From positions 1 to 64,000 of the forward strand of contig JANQQF010000133.1 in NCBI GenBank assembly GCA_028285035.1: a stretch of DNA of 64,000 nt, read 5' to 3'. The notes below the pieces were generated by a model. That model was given only the letters and a program-made list of their open reading frames with translations. It was not told the DNA's origin and did not search any database. This DNA is from Phycisphaerae bacterium. Lineage in GTDB: Bacteria > Chloroflexota > Anaerolineae > 4572-78 > J111. Shown piece after piece: positions 43,786 through 52,756 of the stretch. The stretch's first letter is position 1. The number at the start of each line of letters is the position of its first letter. Position numbers and translations under genes: made by a program.

Positions 43786-45954
43786 TCATTCCACTATAAA
43801 GGTGTCATAGGGTCCAGCAAAAACGGTTGATGAAGCTGGATCATTTATGTAATGTCGTTGAAATGCACCTCGTTCTGACGTGAAATTTAAAACAGCGATG
43901 ATACTGTAATTACCCTTATCCAAGGATTGATCAATAGGTATTTCCACATTGAAGGAACCTTGACTGTCTGTTGTAACCACAAGTTGATTGATCAAATCAG
44001 CCTCAGCGAGAAGATCATAATACGGTCCATATACGCCAATTTGAATTTGTTCAAATGGGGTGAAATTTGATCCTACGGCTTGTACCATATCACCTGGAAC
44101 AAATGGGATATCTAATACATCAAAATTAGCAAAACGAAATGGATTGACACCATTTTTTTGAATAACAACTACTTCTGGATCATTGTGATGTACAAGGTCA
44201 AATTCTAATTCAGTATGCATATTCTGGGTAAAGGCGACAACCTTCCAGCCCGAGGTTGGAAAAAACGCGGGATACTTTACGTAATTCTCACCAGCAAAAG
44301 TTACTTCACCATTGTCATATGTGGCTGAAGTATCGACAGCAATTAACTCGTTGTCTAAATACAACTCTATAGTGATTTCGTCGCCTGATGGAAATCCGTA
44401 AAAACAAAGAGAATCAAAACCATCTTCAAGATACCCACTTCTATTTCTAGTTTCGATGAATGGTTGTGTTGTCTCTGAGACAGATAGCAGTTTACACCCA
44501 TTACCAGGGCCACCACCAGTAAATAAAAACATTTTTTCTTTCAACCCTACAAGATTTGCTGCTCCTTGACCGTAAAGGGTGAATTCTACTGATGAACTAT
44601 TGCTCCATACAAATAGGGACTCGACTTTTTCACCAACACTCGAAGGTGAGAAAATAAGGGTAATCGTACAACTTGAACCAAGTTGAAGGGCTGCATTTGT
44701 ACACGTATCTGCCACAACTTCGAATTCACTTAGGCCGCTTATTTCCTCAATGTATAATACGCCAGCTCCATCATTAAAAATCTCAAAGGATTGAGGAGAT
44801 GAGGCTGAATTAATATTAATGACACCAAAGTTTAAACTGGTTTGTGATACGCCAAGTTGGGAAGATAAGCCAAATCCTTCAAGAAAAATATTTGATGGAG
44901 GGGGACTGCTGTTAGTCTCAAGGGCTATAGTTGCCTCGTGTGATCCATCAAATTGTGGATTGAATTCAACCGTGATGGCACAATTGTTCCCAGGTGCAAT
45001 TGAGGTCGAGGAACAAGTATCCGTTTGAACATTAAAACTTGTTCCAGATAAGCTAACATTGCCAATCTCAAGCAGACCTGCGCCTTCATTGAAGACAAAT
45101 ATCTCCTCGGTTGCACTAAACTCGCCGACACCAACTTCGCCAAAGTTGATGACATTTGGACGAATAACTGCTTTAGGGATATGCAATGGAGGCGTGGAGC
45201 TGGGTGTGAACGTTAGTGTTTGAGTTGGAATACTTGTTGGGCTTGGTGAGGGATCAACAGCTATTGCTGTTGAGGGTACTGACGATGCAGATAACAAAAT
45301 ATATAACAAACTTCCCCCAATACATACCAGACTAAAAATTACAAGGAGAATCATACTAATCATCGTCACTGCCTTCATTGAAGACGAACGACTTGTTGTT
45401 CTTTTCTTTTTGTTAGCAACAGAGGCTGAAGAATTGGATAATAGATTAAAGTTCCTTTGTGTGATTGAGATTGCTTGCTCATTAGGTAGTTTCTTGCGTC
45501 TGTTTAATGAACGCCCCAGATATTTTTTTGCTTGCTCTGTATCCCCCAAACATAATGCTCGTGACCCCACTTGGTGTAATATTTTAGCTGTTAACTCCTT
45601 ATTCTGAGTTGCTTGAGCCGCCTTAAAGCCCCAAAATAACACTTCAACCCAATCATCCCAACGACCACTAAAAATTAAGCCCCCTTCAATCTCCCACAAC
45701 TGTGAAGTTACAGTTCCCCAATCTTCCGTTTCAAAGGCTCGCTTCAACTGAGTGAGTGATGTTTCAATCTGTAAATCAAAGTTGCCGGGCAGAGTTTCAT
45801 ATTGTTGGGTAGAGGACTGTTGACCAATTCGTTTAAGTTGTAGCCCGTGCGGATTTCCAATTATTAGTGTAAGGTCATTGACTTCAACTGCACCTTGGAT
45901 TCGATTTCCAGATTGAGATAACTTTAAGATTTTCACGTCTTGTTGGGGGGTCAT
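43786..45954 (-). CDS. Membrane-anchored surface protein with HYDIN/ASPM-type repeats
   Basis: 722 residues. Residues 1 to about 175 are cytoplasmic, with a beta strand pair followed by TPR-like helices (GRWDDWVEVLFWGF, ILHQVGSRALCLGDTEQAKK). A basic stretch precedes a single membrane segment at about 195-221. A Ser/Thr/Pro linker (240-255) leads to two choice-of-anchor-D / ASH-type Ig-like repeats (about 257-360 and 365-470), each with INFG(E/V) and a CxxxxxxxGxxCxI(T)xxFxP pattern of paired cysteines. The last 230 residues are beta-rich and unrecognised. It appears to display an adhesive or scaffold domain outside while a helical domain stays inside. It is the second gene of the four-gene leftward operon. 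Confidence 0.65.
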   Translation of the reverse strand: MTPQQDVKILKLSQSGNRIQGAVEVNDLTLIIGNPHGLQLKRIGQQSSTQQYETLPGNFDLQIETSLTQLKRAFETEDWGTVTSQLWEIEGGLIFSGRWDDWVEVLFWGFKAAQATQNKELTAKILHQVGSRALCLGDTEQAKKYLGRSLNRRKKLPNEQAISITQRNFNLLSNSSASVANKKKRTTSRSSSMKAVTMISMILLVIFSLVCIGGSLLYILLSASSVPSTAIAVDPSPSPTSIPTQTLTFTPSSTPPLHIPKAVIRPNVINFGEVGVGEFSATEEIFVFNEGAGLLEIGNVSLSGTSFNVQTDTCSSTSIAPGNNCAITVEFNPQFDGSHEATIALETNSSPPPSNIFLEGFGLSSQLGVSQTSLNFGVININSASSPQSFEIFNDGAGVLYIEEISGLSEFEVVADTCTNAALQLGSSCTITLIFSPSSVGEKVESLFVWSNSSSVEFTLYGQGAANLVGLKEKMFLFTGGGPGNGCKLLSVSETTQPFIETRNRSGYLEDGFDSLCFYGFPSGDEITIELYLDNELIAVDTSATYDNGEVTFAGENYVKYPAFFPTSGWKVVAFTQNMHTELEFDLVHHNDPEVVVIQKNGVNPFRFANFDVLDIPFVPGDMVQAVGSNFTPFEQIQIGVYGPYYDLLAEADLINQLVVTTDSQGSFNVEIPIDQSLDKGNYSIIAVLNFTSERGAFQRHYINDPASSTVFAGPYDTFIVE

Positions 45955-45996
45955 GATAACTTCATCCTCAGTTGATAAACATAATCTTTTGCTAGT

Positions 45997-47532
45997 CTAT
46001 TCTCTTTGTGCCTCGATAGTTGCTGCTTTTTCTTTAAATCCATCTGCTACATCTTCATTAATAAATGATCTGGCGATATTTTCTGCATTGTTGAGGGCTT
46101 CAATCGCTGATCGTTCTTCACCAATTGCAATGTAAAGGTCAGCCAATTGTTCATAGTATTTACTTTGGTCGGATGGGTTATCTGAGGAAATCTCTATGGC
46201 AGCCTCGTAATGCTTTTTGGCCGTTTCAAAATTTGCGAAAATATAGGCATTTATATCTGCTAATTGGATTTGTGATAATGCAGCAAGCTCGGTAATTTGT
46301 TTGTTGCCATTCTCATATTCACTGATGACCAATTGAAAATAGGTAATGGCTGTGTGAACTGCTTCCTGATCTTGCGCCTTGGCACGAAGAAAATAGATTT
46401 GACCTAAGCCAAAATTTACTTTGGCTGGAATATTGGCACTGATGGGTGCCTCTTTCTCTAAAGCATCTAAATATCCAGCTTCAGCTTCATCTAACACCAT
46501 TAAATCGACGGACTCCCAAGTTTCATCAGTTGGTGTACCAAGAGAGGTCATATATAGTCCTCCAGACAGGCCAACTTTTGCTCTGGCATAATTATGATCA
46601 ATAGCGAGAGCCATCTCATACTGCTCAATGGCTTTTTGCACCTCAAATTGAGTTTTCTGGTCAGATGCTAATCGAATATAAGCATTCCCCTTTAATAGAT
46701 GAATGACCTCTTTTCCCGATGAAGGAATTTCTAAGGCTTGCTCAAAATATGTTATAGCCCGCATAAAATCACGTGCGCTATAGTATGACAAGCCAATTGT
46801 AATTAAACTCAATGTTTGAATTCGAGAAATGATTGGGGCTTGGTTGACTCCCGCATATATTTGTGGATCAAATGGTAAATTAAGCAGGAGCGGACTGCCT
46901 AATGAATGTTGACCCGTAAATTCTTTCGCATTGTGAAACCCTCGATAATTAACATAAAATTCGGGGCGTAATTCAGATTGATCTCCACTCTTTGTAATAG
47001 CGCCATAAATAATCAACTGGGCATTGATTTTTTCGGCTATCTTTTCAGCAAACTCGGCTCGTTCTGCTGGTGTACTTCCTACGATAGCTTCTGTGTATTG
47101 TGGTGGGCGTAATTGATATGAGGTAGGTAAATCTAAGGCTGCTAAATCAATTTCTAATTGATTGTATAGAAACTGTGCGAAATTGACTCCATCTTCGCTA
47201 TCTACAATCGAGCCGTCAGAATCAATTACAATGAAGGGGGCAATTGCTACATTGAACTGTCCTGACATTTTTTCTGGAATTGGTGATTGAGTTGGAGTGC
47301 TTACAATAACGGTGAGGGTAATTGCAGCAATTAATACGATGAAAGCAATGAAAGGGGCTGCAATGAGTATAGCCAAAGGTAATCCACTGATATTGATGTT
47401 AAAAGTATTTAGTATTGCTTTTGCCCCTTGACCAGCAGCAATAGCACTTTTCTTGACATTTTCAATTAAAATATTGTCAGGAGACGGAGTATTTTGGGGA
47501 TTTTGCCGCTTTGGATCAATTTCTTGAGGCAT
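45997..47532 (-). CDS. Membrane TPR protein with N-terminal SAIAxGQ motif
   Basis: 511 residues. The N-terminal tail carries KSAIAAGQGAKAILN (28-42), then one membrane segment at about 51-77. Residues about 90-200 form an alpha/beta domain (FNVAIAPFIVIDSDG ... AEKIAEKINAQLIIYGAIT) resembling the nucleotide-free FlgO/TolB-like N-terminal fold. Residues about 240-505 contain several tetratricopeptide repeats (RAITYFEQALEIP, KAIEQYEMALAIDHNYARAK, TAKKHYEAAIEISSD). TPR arrays bind proteins, so it is probably a membrane scaffold. It is the first gene of the operon and may work with the HYDIN-repeat protein next to it. A GGAG ribosome site precedes the ATG. Confidence 0.65.
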   Translation of the reverse strand: MPQEIDPKRQNPQNTPSPDNILIENVKKSAIAAGQGAKAILNTFNINISGLPLAILIAAPFIAFIVLIAAITLTVIVSTPTQSPIPEKMSGQFNVAIAPFIVIDSDGSIVDSEDGVNFAQFLYNQLEIDLAALDLPTSYQLRPPQYTEAIVGSTPAERAEFAEKIAEKINAQLIIYGAITKSGDQSELRPEFYVNYRGFHNAKEFTGQHSLGSPLLLNLPFDPQIYAGVNQAPIISRIQTLSLITIGLSYYSARDFMRAITYFEQALEIPSSGKEVIHLLKGNAYIRLASDQKTQFEVQKAIEQYEMALAIDHNYARAKVGLSGGLYMTSLGTPTDETWESVDLMVLDEAEAGYLDALEKEAPISANIPAKVNFGLGQIYFLRAKAQDQEAVHTAITYFQLVISEYENGNKQITELAALSQIQLADINAYIFANFETAKKHYEAAIEISSDNPSDQSKYYEQLADLYIAIGEERSAIEALNNAENIARSFINEDVADGFKEKAATIEAQRE

Positions 47533-47848
47533 GGCGAATACTCCGATAGTAGTTGATGAGGTTGAATGGTTAATGTGCTAAAAAGGTCAGATAAAAGGCT
47601 TAACCCTTATAATTAATATCTTTAATAAAAGAATAAGTGATTTGATAGGAAAATTCCATAGGTATTTGCTCTCAATTTTTTGAGAATATGTGTTAATGTT
47701 TATATGATAACTACTGAATAATTTTGTTGCGTTGACAAACTAATTTTAGGGCTAAACAAGGAAACAAATGATAGCTCTAAATGTAGATTAAATACAAAAC
47801 TCAAATTTGAAGGTTGAGTTACAAACTTGGTAAGCTATCCCCCTTTCC
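47533..47848. other. 316-bp AT-rich intergenic region
   Basis: No gene is seen. It separates the four-gene operon (start at 47532) from the end of the ion-channel-like gene and should contain the operon promoter. A TATAAG candidate -10 box on the minus strand lies near 47600 without a good -35. No repeat or stable terminator stem was found. Confidence 0.35.
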
Positions 47849-48967
47849 CTACACCCGCACAATCCGTTTCTTTTTCCGATCAAATACCGTCGGCGTACGG
47901 AACTCAGTACGGTCGCCGGACCAAGGCGCTTTCGGAGCCATCGTCAAGCCAGCCAGGATGAGCAGGACGTCGTCATAGTTGACGCGCCAGCCTGCGAAGT
48001 CGCGCCAGGCCTGCTCGCGATCCCGTTTCAGCGGGACGCCAGCGGCGGCTAATTCATCATAAACGGCGTCGTATTCGGCGCGGCTGACACTGATGGGATC
48101 GTCGGGTCTGGGATCAACATTGAAGGGGATGCCAAAGAAATCGACGATGCTGCGCAGGGTGAGAAAACCGGAGCGAATGCACAAAGCGGCCATTGGATCA
48201 GGTGGAAGATTCAACGTCGAGACGGTCAAGGCAGCGGCATCAAGAATGGTACCTGCCGCGACGACCCAGGATTGACCAGGATGAGGGGAGCGAAAGAAAA
48301 TTAACGGCGAGTGTGAGGTGTGGGTTTGTTCGACATCAACAAACCAACGTTCCCAGTGCTCCCAGGTCATATGCAATTGATCCAGCCCGTGGATACGATG
48401 CATCCTCATAATCAGCTCCACGGCTGAGGGAGGTGTCCCCGCCCGCACCTCAAGCATCGTGACTGCAGCCTCACGCTCGGTGAAAGCTGCGTGCATCGTG
48501 GGCAGATAGGCGATGAGCAAAGCAACTAGCCCTAGGCCAATCGTTGCTTCGCTGAAGGCGAGAAGCATTTCAGGGAGATTTTCTACCGCAGAAAACCCGA
48601 GGGTTAGTAATGATGAACCACTCAACCAAAAGGCGTGATACCAGCCTTCAGGATCGGTGGGCGTATAGCTCGGGTCAACAGCGATGAACATTCCAGTGTA
48701 GCCCAGCATGACCAGGGTGATCCAAATGACGGGCATAATGAGCAGCGCGATGGGCGGGAAGATGGCCAGAATACGGTCACGTTCCCGATAGGTTCGGGTC
48801 CAACGAATCCGCAAAAGAAAGATTTGATAGATTGAGCGAAAGATGATGCGGGTTAAAAGGACATTGTCGCTGCGAGGGAGGACGAAGCTGCGCACTGCCG
48901 AAAGTAGGGTGTAGCTCGCCAGCAGCATCCCTAGCCCAAAAATAAGAATACGAATGGTAAGGTCCAT
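47849..48967 (-). CDS. Ion-channel-like membrane protein
   Basis: 372 residues. An N-terminal TM segment (about 4-27), two to three further TM segments to about residue 175, then a soluble C-terminal domain. The segment GWYHAFWLSGSSLLTLGFSA sits between two TM helices, where a two-TM potassium channel has its pore helix and TxGYG filter; here it reads TLGFS. Proteins annotated as two-pore-domain potassium-channel family in actinobacteria share this layout and the LPTMHAAFTERE and EVRAGTPPSAVELI segments. Transport is inferred. I prefer the ATG at 48967 (MDLTIRIL) to an in-frame start at 49072, whose extra 35 residues are basic and atypical. Confidence 0.6.
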   Translation of the reverse strand: MDLTIRILIFGLGMLLASYTLLSAVRSFVLPRSDNVLLTRIIFRSIYQIFLLRIRWTRTYRERDRILAIFPPIALLIMPVIWITLVMLGYTGMFIAVDPSYTPTDPEGWYHAFWLSGSSLLTLGFSAVENLPEMLLAFSEATIGLGLVALLIAYLPTMHAAFTEREAAVTMLEVRAGTPPSAVELIMRMHRIHGLDQLHMTWEHWERWFVDVEQTHTSHSPLIFFRSPHPGQSWVVAAGTILDAAALTVSTLNLPPDPMAALCIRSGFLTLRSIVDFFGIPFNVDPRPDDPISVSRAEYDAVYDELAAAGVPLKRDREQAWRDFAGWRVNYDDVLLILAGLTMAPKAPWSGDRTEFRTPTVFDRKKKRIVRV

Positions 48968-49153
48968 AGTCGTTGCCTTTATTTGTTGTAAGATTGTAAG
49001 CTTGAGTGGTATTTGGAGGGGGATTGCCTGAGGGGATGTAGTGCGTAGTGCGTATTTAAGACGAATTCTCACTACGCACTACACACTATCGATTTTATTA
49101 TCGACGTCTTATTATAAAGAAACTTCACCCCTCTCTGTAATTCAATGGAAAAC

Positions 49154-49912
49154 TTACGCTTCTTTTTCCGCCTGCATCTTCTCGAAATCTTCATCGCTGA
49201 TAAGGGTGACGACTTTGAACGACTCGGCGTGGGCCATTTCCTTGCCCTTGCCGATTTCGGCAGACCACTCACGAATACGGGGTTCGGGGTCCCAGTCGCC
49301 CATCTGGCTGACATGCTTTTTCAGGGCCTCAATTTTGAGATCGATGGTATCGGTGATGTCAACGTAAATGTCGGGAGTAGTCCAACTGGTGGCGTATACT
49401 TTGCGGGGTTTATGAGCGGTGAAGCCTTCTTCTTGCTCGATTTCTTCAAACAGGTTGGGCTGACCGGCAGCGGGGAAAACCGCGTCGAGGGCAGCCCCGG
49501 CGGCGGCGCGGTGGTCGGGGTGGTTGATATAGTCATTGCGTGCCCATACCACGGTGGGATCACCGGTGACGACTGCTTCTGGCTTGAAACGGCGAATTTC
49601 ACGAACCAACTTCTTGCGCAACTCCAGCGTGTTGACCAACATCCCATCCGGCTCACGCAAGTAGACTACTTCATTGACTCCAACCGCTTTTGCAGCGGCA
49701 GTCTGCTCAGCCTCCCGAATTTCAGCGGCTTTGGCCTTAGTCATCCCCGGCTCGGCGATACCCACATCCCCGCTGGTGCATAGTACGTAGCACACCTCGA
49801 CCCCGGCTTTGACCCAGCGAGCGATGGTGCCCGCACAGCTAAATTCAATATCATCAGGATGAGCGACGATGACCATTGCTTTTTTAGGAACATAAAATGT
49901 ATTGTTACTCAT
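49154..49912 (-). CDS. PIG-L family deacetylase
   Basis: 252 residues of the LmbE/PIG-L metal-dependent N-deacetylase family. The zinc motif AHPDD is at 17-21 ([16 protein letters not shown]) and the distal ligand region is [19 protein letters not shown]. The family removes acetyl groups from GlcNAc-linked compounds such as GlcNAc-inositol or GlcNAc-malate (bacillithiol and mycothiol precursors). A neighbouring FosA-like thiol transferase makes a low-molecular-weight thiol link tempting, but sequence alone does not decide it. Confidence 0.88.
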   Translation of the reverse strand: MSNNTFYVPKKAMVIVAHPDDIEFSCAGTIARWVKAGVEVCYVLCTSGDVGIAEPGMTKAKAAEIREAEQTAAAKAVGVNEVVYLREPDGMLVNTLELRKKLVREIRRFKPEAVVTGDPTVVWARNDYINHPDHRAAAGAALDAVFPAAGQPNLFEEIEQEEGFTAHKPRKVYATSWTTPDIYVDITDTIDLKIEALKKHVSQMGDWDPEPRIREWSAEIGKGKEMAHAESFKVVTLISDEDFEKMQAEKEA

Positions 49913-49964
49913 TGTGTTTGTTTACCTCAAATTGTTTGGAGTTTGATTGATTTTGAATGCTTTA

Positions 49965-50375
49965 CTATACAAAGAACTCTAGTCCAGGCCACGGATTTTT
50001 TTTTGCTTCCTTCAGCCTAGTCTCTACATCAGACGCGTGAATTTCCAATTTATGACCATTGGGATCAACGAAATATAAAGAATCGCCTTCAGTCCAATTC
50101 TTCTGCCAAATTTTGGCTTGAGAATCAACAATCTGTTGCCCTAATCGTTCGAAATCTTTGGGAGCAATGGTGAAGGCAATGTGGGTGTATTCGGGCAGCG
50201 AGCTTTTGCGAAGGTTCTCGTCCAAGACCAAGGCCATCCACATATCTCCTGCCAAAAAATAAGCTCCTTCAGGCCAGCGGGCCAAGGGCTTGAATTCTAA
50301 AACATCTCGATAAAAGTTGAAAGATTCGTTGACATCTTTTATGGATAATGTAATGTGATTAATGCCTGAGATCAT
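49965..50375 (-). CDS. fosA: FosA-like fosfomycin thiol transferase (VOC family)
   Basis: 136 residues against 135 for FosA. Metal ligands are H7 (INHITLSI), H65 (YTHIAF) and E111 (HKLEIH), one off from FosA H7, H64 and E110 as I recall. The potassium-loop text TEGDSLYFVDPNGH parallels SEGDSFYFLDPDGH. FosA adds glutathione to fosfomycin, opening the epoxide. FosA K90 and R93 correspond here to Q and W, so activity or thiol choice may differ (FosB uses bacillithiol; FosX uses water). The ATG at 50375 gives the family length; an upstream extension to 50438 would run through the terminator at 50401-50435. Confidence 0.78.
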   Translation of the reverse strand: MISGINHITLSIKDVNESFNFYRDVLEFKPLARWPEGAYFLAGDMWMALVLDENLRKSSLPEYTHIAFTIAPKDFERLGQQIVDSQAKIWQKNWTEGDSLYFVDPNGHKLEIHASDVETRLKEAKKNPWPGLEFFV

Positions 50376-50400
50376 TTCTACTGCCTCTAGATGAACATAT

Positions 50401-50435
50401 AAAAAACGGGGCATCTGACGCAAGATGCTCCGTTT
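50401..50435 (-). terminator. Intrinsic terminator after the CDGSH gene
   Basis: On the minus strand AACGGAGCATCT and AGATGCCCCGTT form a near-perfect stem followed by a run of T (TTTTTT read leftward). It separates the CDGSH gene from the FosA-like gene, and excludes the longer FosA reading frame. Confidence 0.85.
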
Positions 50436-50479
50436 CAATGAGCCTAATTGTTGAACATCGCTAAATAAATCGAATCGAC

Positions 50480-51133
50480 TTATGCAGCCTCGAAGCCTGC
50501 ACTAACGTGTGTCCCATCACAGAAGGGCTTGTTATTCGATGCCCCACAGCGACAAAGTGCACACTTTGTGCCAGCAAACATCTGCCCGTCTGCCCCATAA
50601 ATTTCGACCTCACCTTGGCTGATGACCGGACCATTTGGTGTTGTCCTGACCACGAGTTTGCCTTCGGTTTCGGTTGATCCAGTGCCCAAGCCATTGTTGT
50701 GCAAGTCTCCACTGTCTTGGAATCCTGCTTTCGTGTGGGCGCCATCGCAGAAGGGTTTGTTCTCCGATTGGCCACATCGGCACAGGGCGACGCGGGTGTC
50801 TTGTAGCAATAATGTGCCCTCTGAGTCGAATACATCAATATTCCCTTGCAAATAAAGTGGCCCATCGGCGACAAGCGTTACTTTATTTGTGTCGGATGCC
50901 GTTTCCTGAGAACCGCCATCGTGCCGCCTGAATTGTAGTGCCCCTGAAGGACAACGCATCACCACCTCGGCGATTTCATCTGCACTAGCCGCATCGGGTT
51001 GGACCCAAGGCCGTTTGGCTGTATCAAATACGGCTGGCAATCCTCTCACACACTCAGCGGCGTGCATGCACCGTTTGATGTCATAGGTGACATTGATTTG
51101 TTCCCCACGATACTCTCTCACTTTTTGTTTCAT
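50480..51133 (-). CDS. Iron-sulfur protein: mono-cluster domain plus two CDGSH domains
   Basis: 217 residues in three Fe-S modules. Residues 1-70 form a divergent [4Fe-4S] mono-cluster domain with C22, C28 and C61 (KRCMHAAECVRG ... VMRCPSGALQF). Two CDGSH [2Fe-2S] domains follow, CRCGQSENKPFCDGAHTKAG (about 115-134) and CRCGASNNKPFCDGTHVSAG (about 193-212), each with the C-x-C-x...-C-x3-H ligand set. Such proteins may transfer electrons or carry clusters. The AAGGAG ribosome site is strong. It lies 55 bp downstream of the SDR gene, both leftward, and ends at a clear terminator. Confidence 0.88.
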   Translation of the reverse strand: MKQKVREYRGEQINVTYDIKRCMHAAECVRGLPAVFDTAKRPWVQPDAASADEIAEVVMRCPSGALQFRRHDGGSQETASDTNKVTLVADGPLYLQGNIDVFDSEGTLLLQDTRVALCRCGQSENKPFCDGAHTKAGFQDSGDLHNNGLGTGSTETEGKLVVRTTPNGPVISQGEVEIYGADGQMFAGTKCALCRCGASNNKPFCDGTHVSAGFEAA

Positions 51134-51188
51134 TGTGCGCTCCTTGAAAATAAGCTTGACTCAACGCTTCCTAACTCTATAAATTCAA

Positions 51189-51977
51189 CTAGAACGATGC
51201 CTTAATCCAGCCGCCATCAACAGGAATGGATGCCCCCGTGATGTAGCTCGCCTTTTCGGAGGCGATGAAGGCGACGACGGCCCCAAATTCTTCTGGCTGG
51301 CCAACCCGTCCTAAAGGAATAGGATCACCTAGACCCGCTAAAATTTCTGCCTCAGACTTGCCACTTTTTTCTGCATTGGCAGCAACTATCTGATTAACGC
51401 GGTCGGTTTGGGTGTAGCCTGGCATCACGTTGTTGACTGTAATACCATCACTACCGATTTGGGTGGCGAGGGTTTTGGCTAGACCGTGAACAGAGGCTCG
51501 GATAGAATTTGACAGGACAAGGCTATCAACCGGCTCTTTGATTGAGATACTGGTGATATTGATGATGCGTCCCCAGCCCGCCTTTTGCATATGGGGTAGC
51601 GCGGCCCGAATGAGACGAACATTACTCATCATCGTTAGGTTGAAGGCCGCTTGCCACGCTTCATCATCAAAATCGGGGAAAAATCCAGCCGGTGGCCCAC
51701 CTGCGTTGGTAACTAAAATATCAAGTCCACCAAAATGGTCAACCGTTTGCTGAACAATGTTGTTAATGTCGTCGGGCTTGGTCATATCGGCGGGAATGGC
51801 CAGCACCTCGGCCCCATTCGCCACCATTGCGTCACGAGTCGCATTGAGCGCTTCTTCATTTCGAGCACAAATCGTGACTTTTGCCCCTTCTGCCGCCATT
51901 GCCTCGGCACTGGCCCGTCCTAGGCCTTTTGATGAGGCTGCTACCAGGGCAATCTTTCCCTTTAAACCTAAATCCAT
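51189..51977 (-). CDS. SDR-family oxidoreductase, catalytic Tyr/Lys not conserved
   Basis: 262 residues with an SDR Rossmann fold. The cofactor motif is AASSKGLGRA (13-22), NAGGPPAGF is the structural strand-4 motif and S143 is the catalytic Ser (INITSIS). The YxxxK site is replaced by S156-N-S-I-R160. This looks like the known BKR-like SDR subgroup that lacks the canonical pair, so it is a natural subfamily rather than a local mutation. It may still bind NAD(P). Substrate unknown. First of two leftward genes with the CDGSH protein. Confidence 0.8.
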   Translation of the reverse strand: MDLGLKGKIALVAASSKGLGRASAEAMAAEGAKVTICARNEEALNATRDAMVANGAEVLAIPADMTKPDDINNIVQQTVDHFGGLDILVTNAGGPPAGFFPDFDDEAWQAAFNLTMMSNVRLIRAALPHMQKAGWGRIINITSISIKEPVDSLVLSNSIRASVHGLAKTLATQIGSDGITVNNVMPGYTQTDRVNQIVAANAEKSGKSEAEILAGLGDPIPLGRVGQPEEFGAVVAFIASEKASYITGASIPVDGGWIKASF

Positions 51978-52069
51978 GGGTTTGAAAATCCTTTCTTCTT
52001 TGAAGATATTGAGATATTTATGATCGGTATGGAATTGAAAGAAGCGTTCATCGTGAAAAGTTCATTGCT

Positions 52070-52492
52070 TTACAATCGAGCTTTAATATCGGCAACAACA
52101 TCGGCAATGGACGTTTTAGCAAGAGTTGCTTCCATGGCCGCTTGGGCTTCTTTGAATACGTGACTGAGGATCGGCTGAATATTGCTGCCACAGGGGCACG
52201 AGGGGCTAGGATCTTTGTGGTGAAGCGAGAAAATTTCACCCTGCTCGACGACCCGATAGACATCCTTCAACGTGATTTGCTCGGCAGGATGGGCCAACAT
52301 TGATCCACCTTCAATGCCCAACTGGGTGTTGACCACACCGGCCTTGCTCAAGGTGCTTAAAATGCGTCGGATGACGACAGGATTGGTGTTCACACTAGTG
52401 GCAATATGTTTTGAAGAAAGCGGCCCATTCTCCAGAGCTAATAAGGCTAGAATATGGACGGCAACGGTGAAACGGCTACTGGTAATACTCAT
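52070..52492 (-). CDS. Rrf2-family transcriptional regulator
   Basis: 140 residues. N-terminal winged helix (SRFTVAVHILALLALENGPL, then SSKHIATSVNTNPVVIRRIL and LSKAGVVNTQLGIEGG) is typical of Rrf2. The cluster-binding loop region holds only two cysteines close together (SPSCPCGSN) rather than the three spaced cysteines of IscR/NsrR, so this may be a redox- or ligand-sensing member like YwnA. It faces the SDR-AKR-SDR operon on the other side of a 264-bp gap and could control either flank. Confidence 0.85.
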   Translation of the reverse strand: MSITSSRFTVAVHILALLALENGPLSSKHIATSVNTNPVVIRRILSTLSKAGVVNTQLGIEGGSMLAHPAEQITLKDVYRVVEQGEIFSLHHKDPSPSCPCGSNIQPILSHVFKEAQAAMEATLAKTSIADVVADIKARL

Positions 52493-52620
52493 TTGGTAAA
52501 CCCTCAGAAATGTAACTATTCTAGTTTCACTTCAATGCTTTGTCAAATTGATTTTTGGGAGGCTGTTTCTGTTCGATTCTCATTGGTAATCAAGTATGTT
52601 ATAATGCGGGTGAGTTGGCA

Positions 52621-52737
52621 GAGTTTATAGAGCTTGTGGGGTTCATAGCATTAAGGGCGGCCCCCTCTGGGAGGCTAACCAAAAACCCTTAAAACAACTC
52701 CTAAGCACTCTACAAACCCTAAGAACCCATAAACTCT
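52621..52737. repeat. Foldback repeat of the GAGTTTATAGAG type
   Basis: GAGTTTATAGAGCTTGTGG at 52621 faces an imperfect complement ending CCCATAAACTC near 52735, with nested TTAAGGG/CCCTTAA arms inside. It shares the words GTTCATAG, TTTATAGAG and AAACCCTA with the repeat at 31808-31880. It lies just upstream of the SDR-AKR-SDR operon. Confidence 0.5.
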
Positions 52738-52756
52738 AAAACTATCGGAGGACGAG

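Noticed and set aside
50376..50438. N-terminal extension of the FosA-like gene
   Set aside because: It would be encoded by the terminator stem of the upstream gene and exceeds family length.
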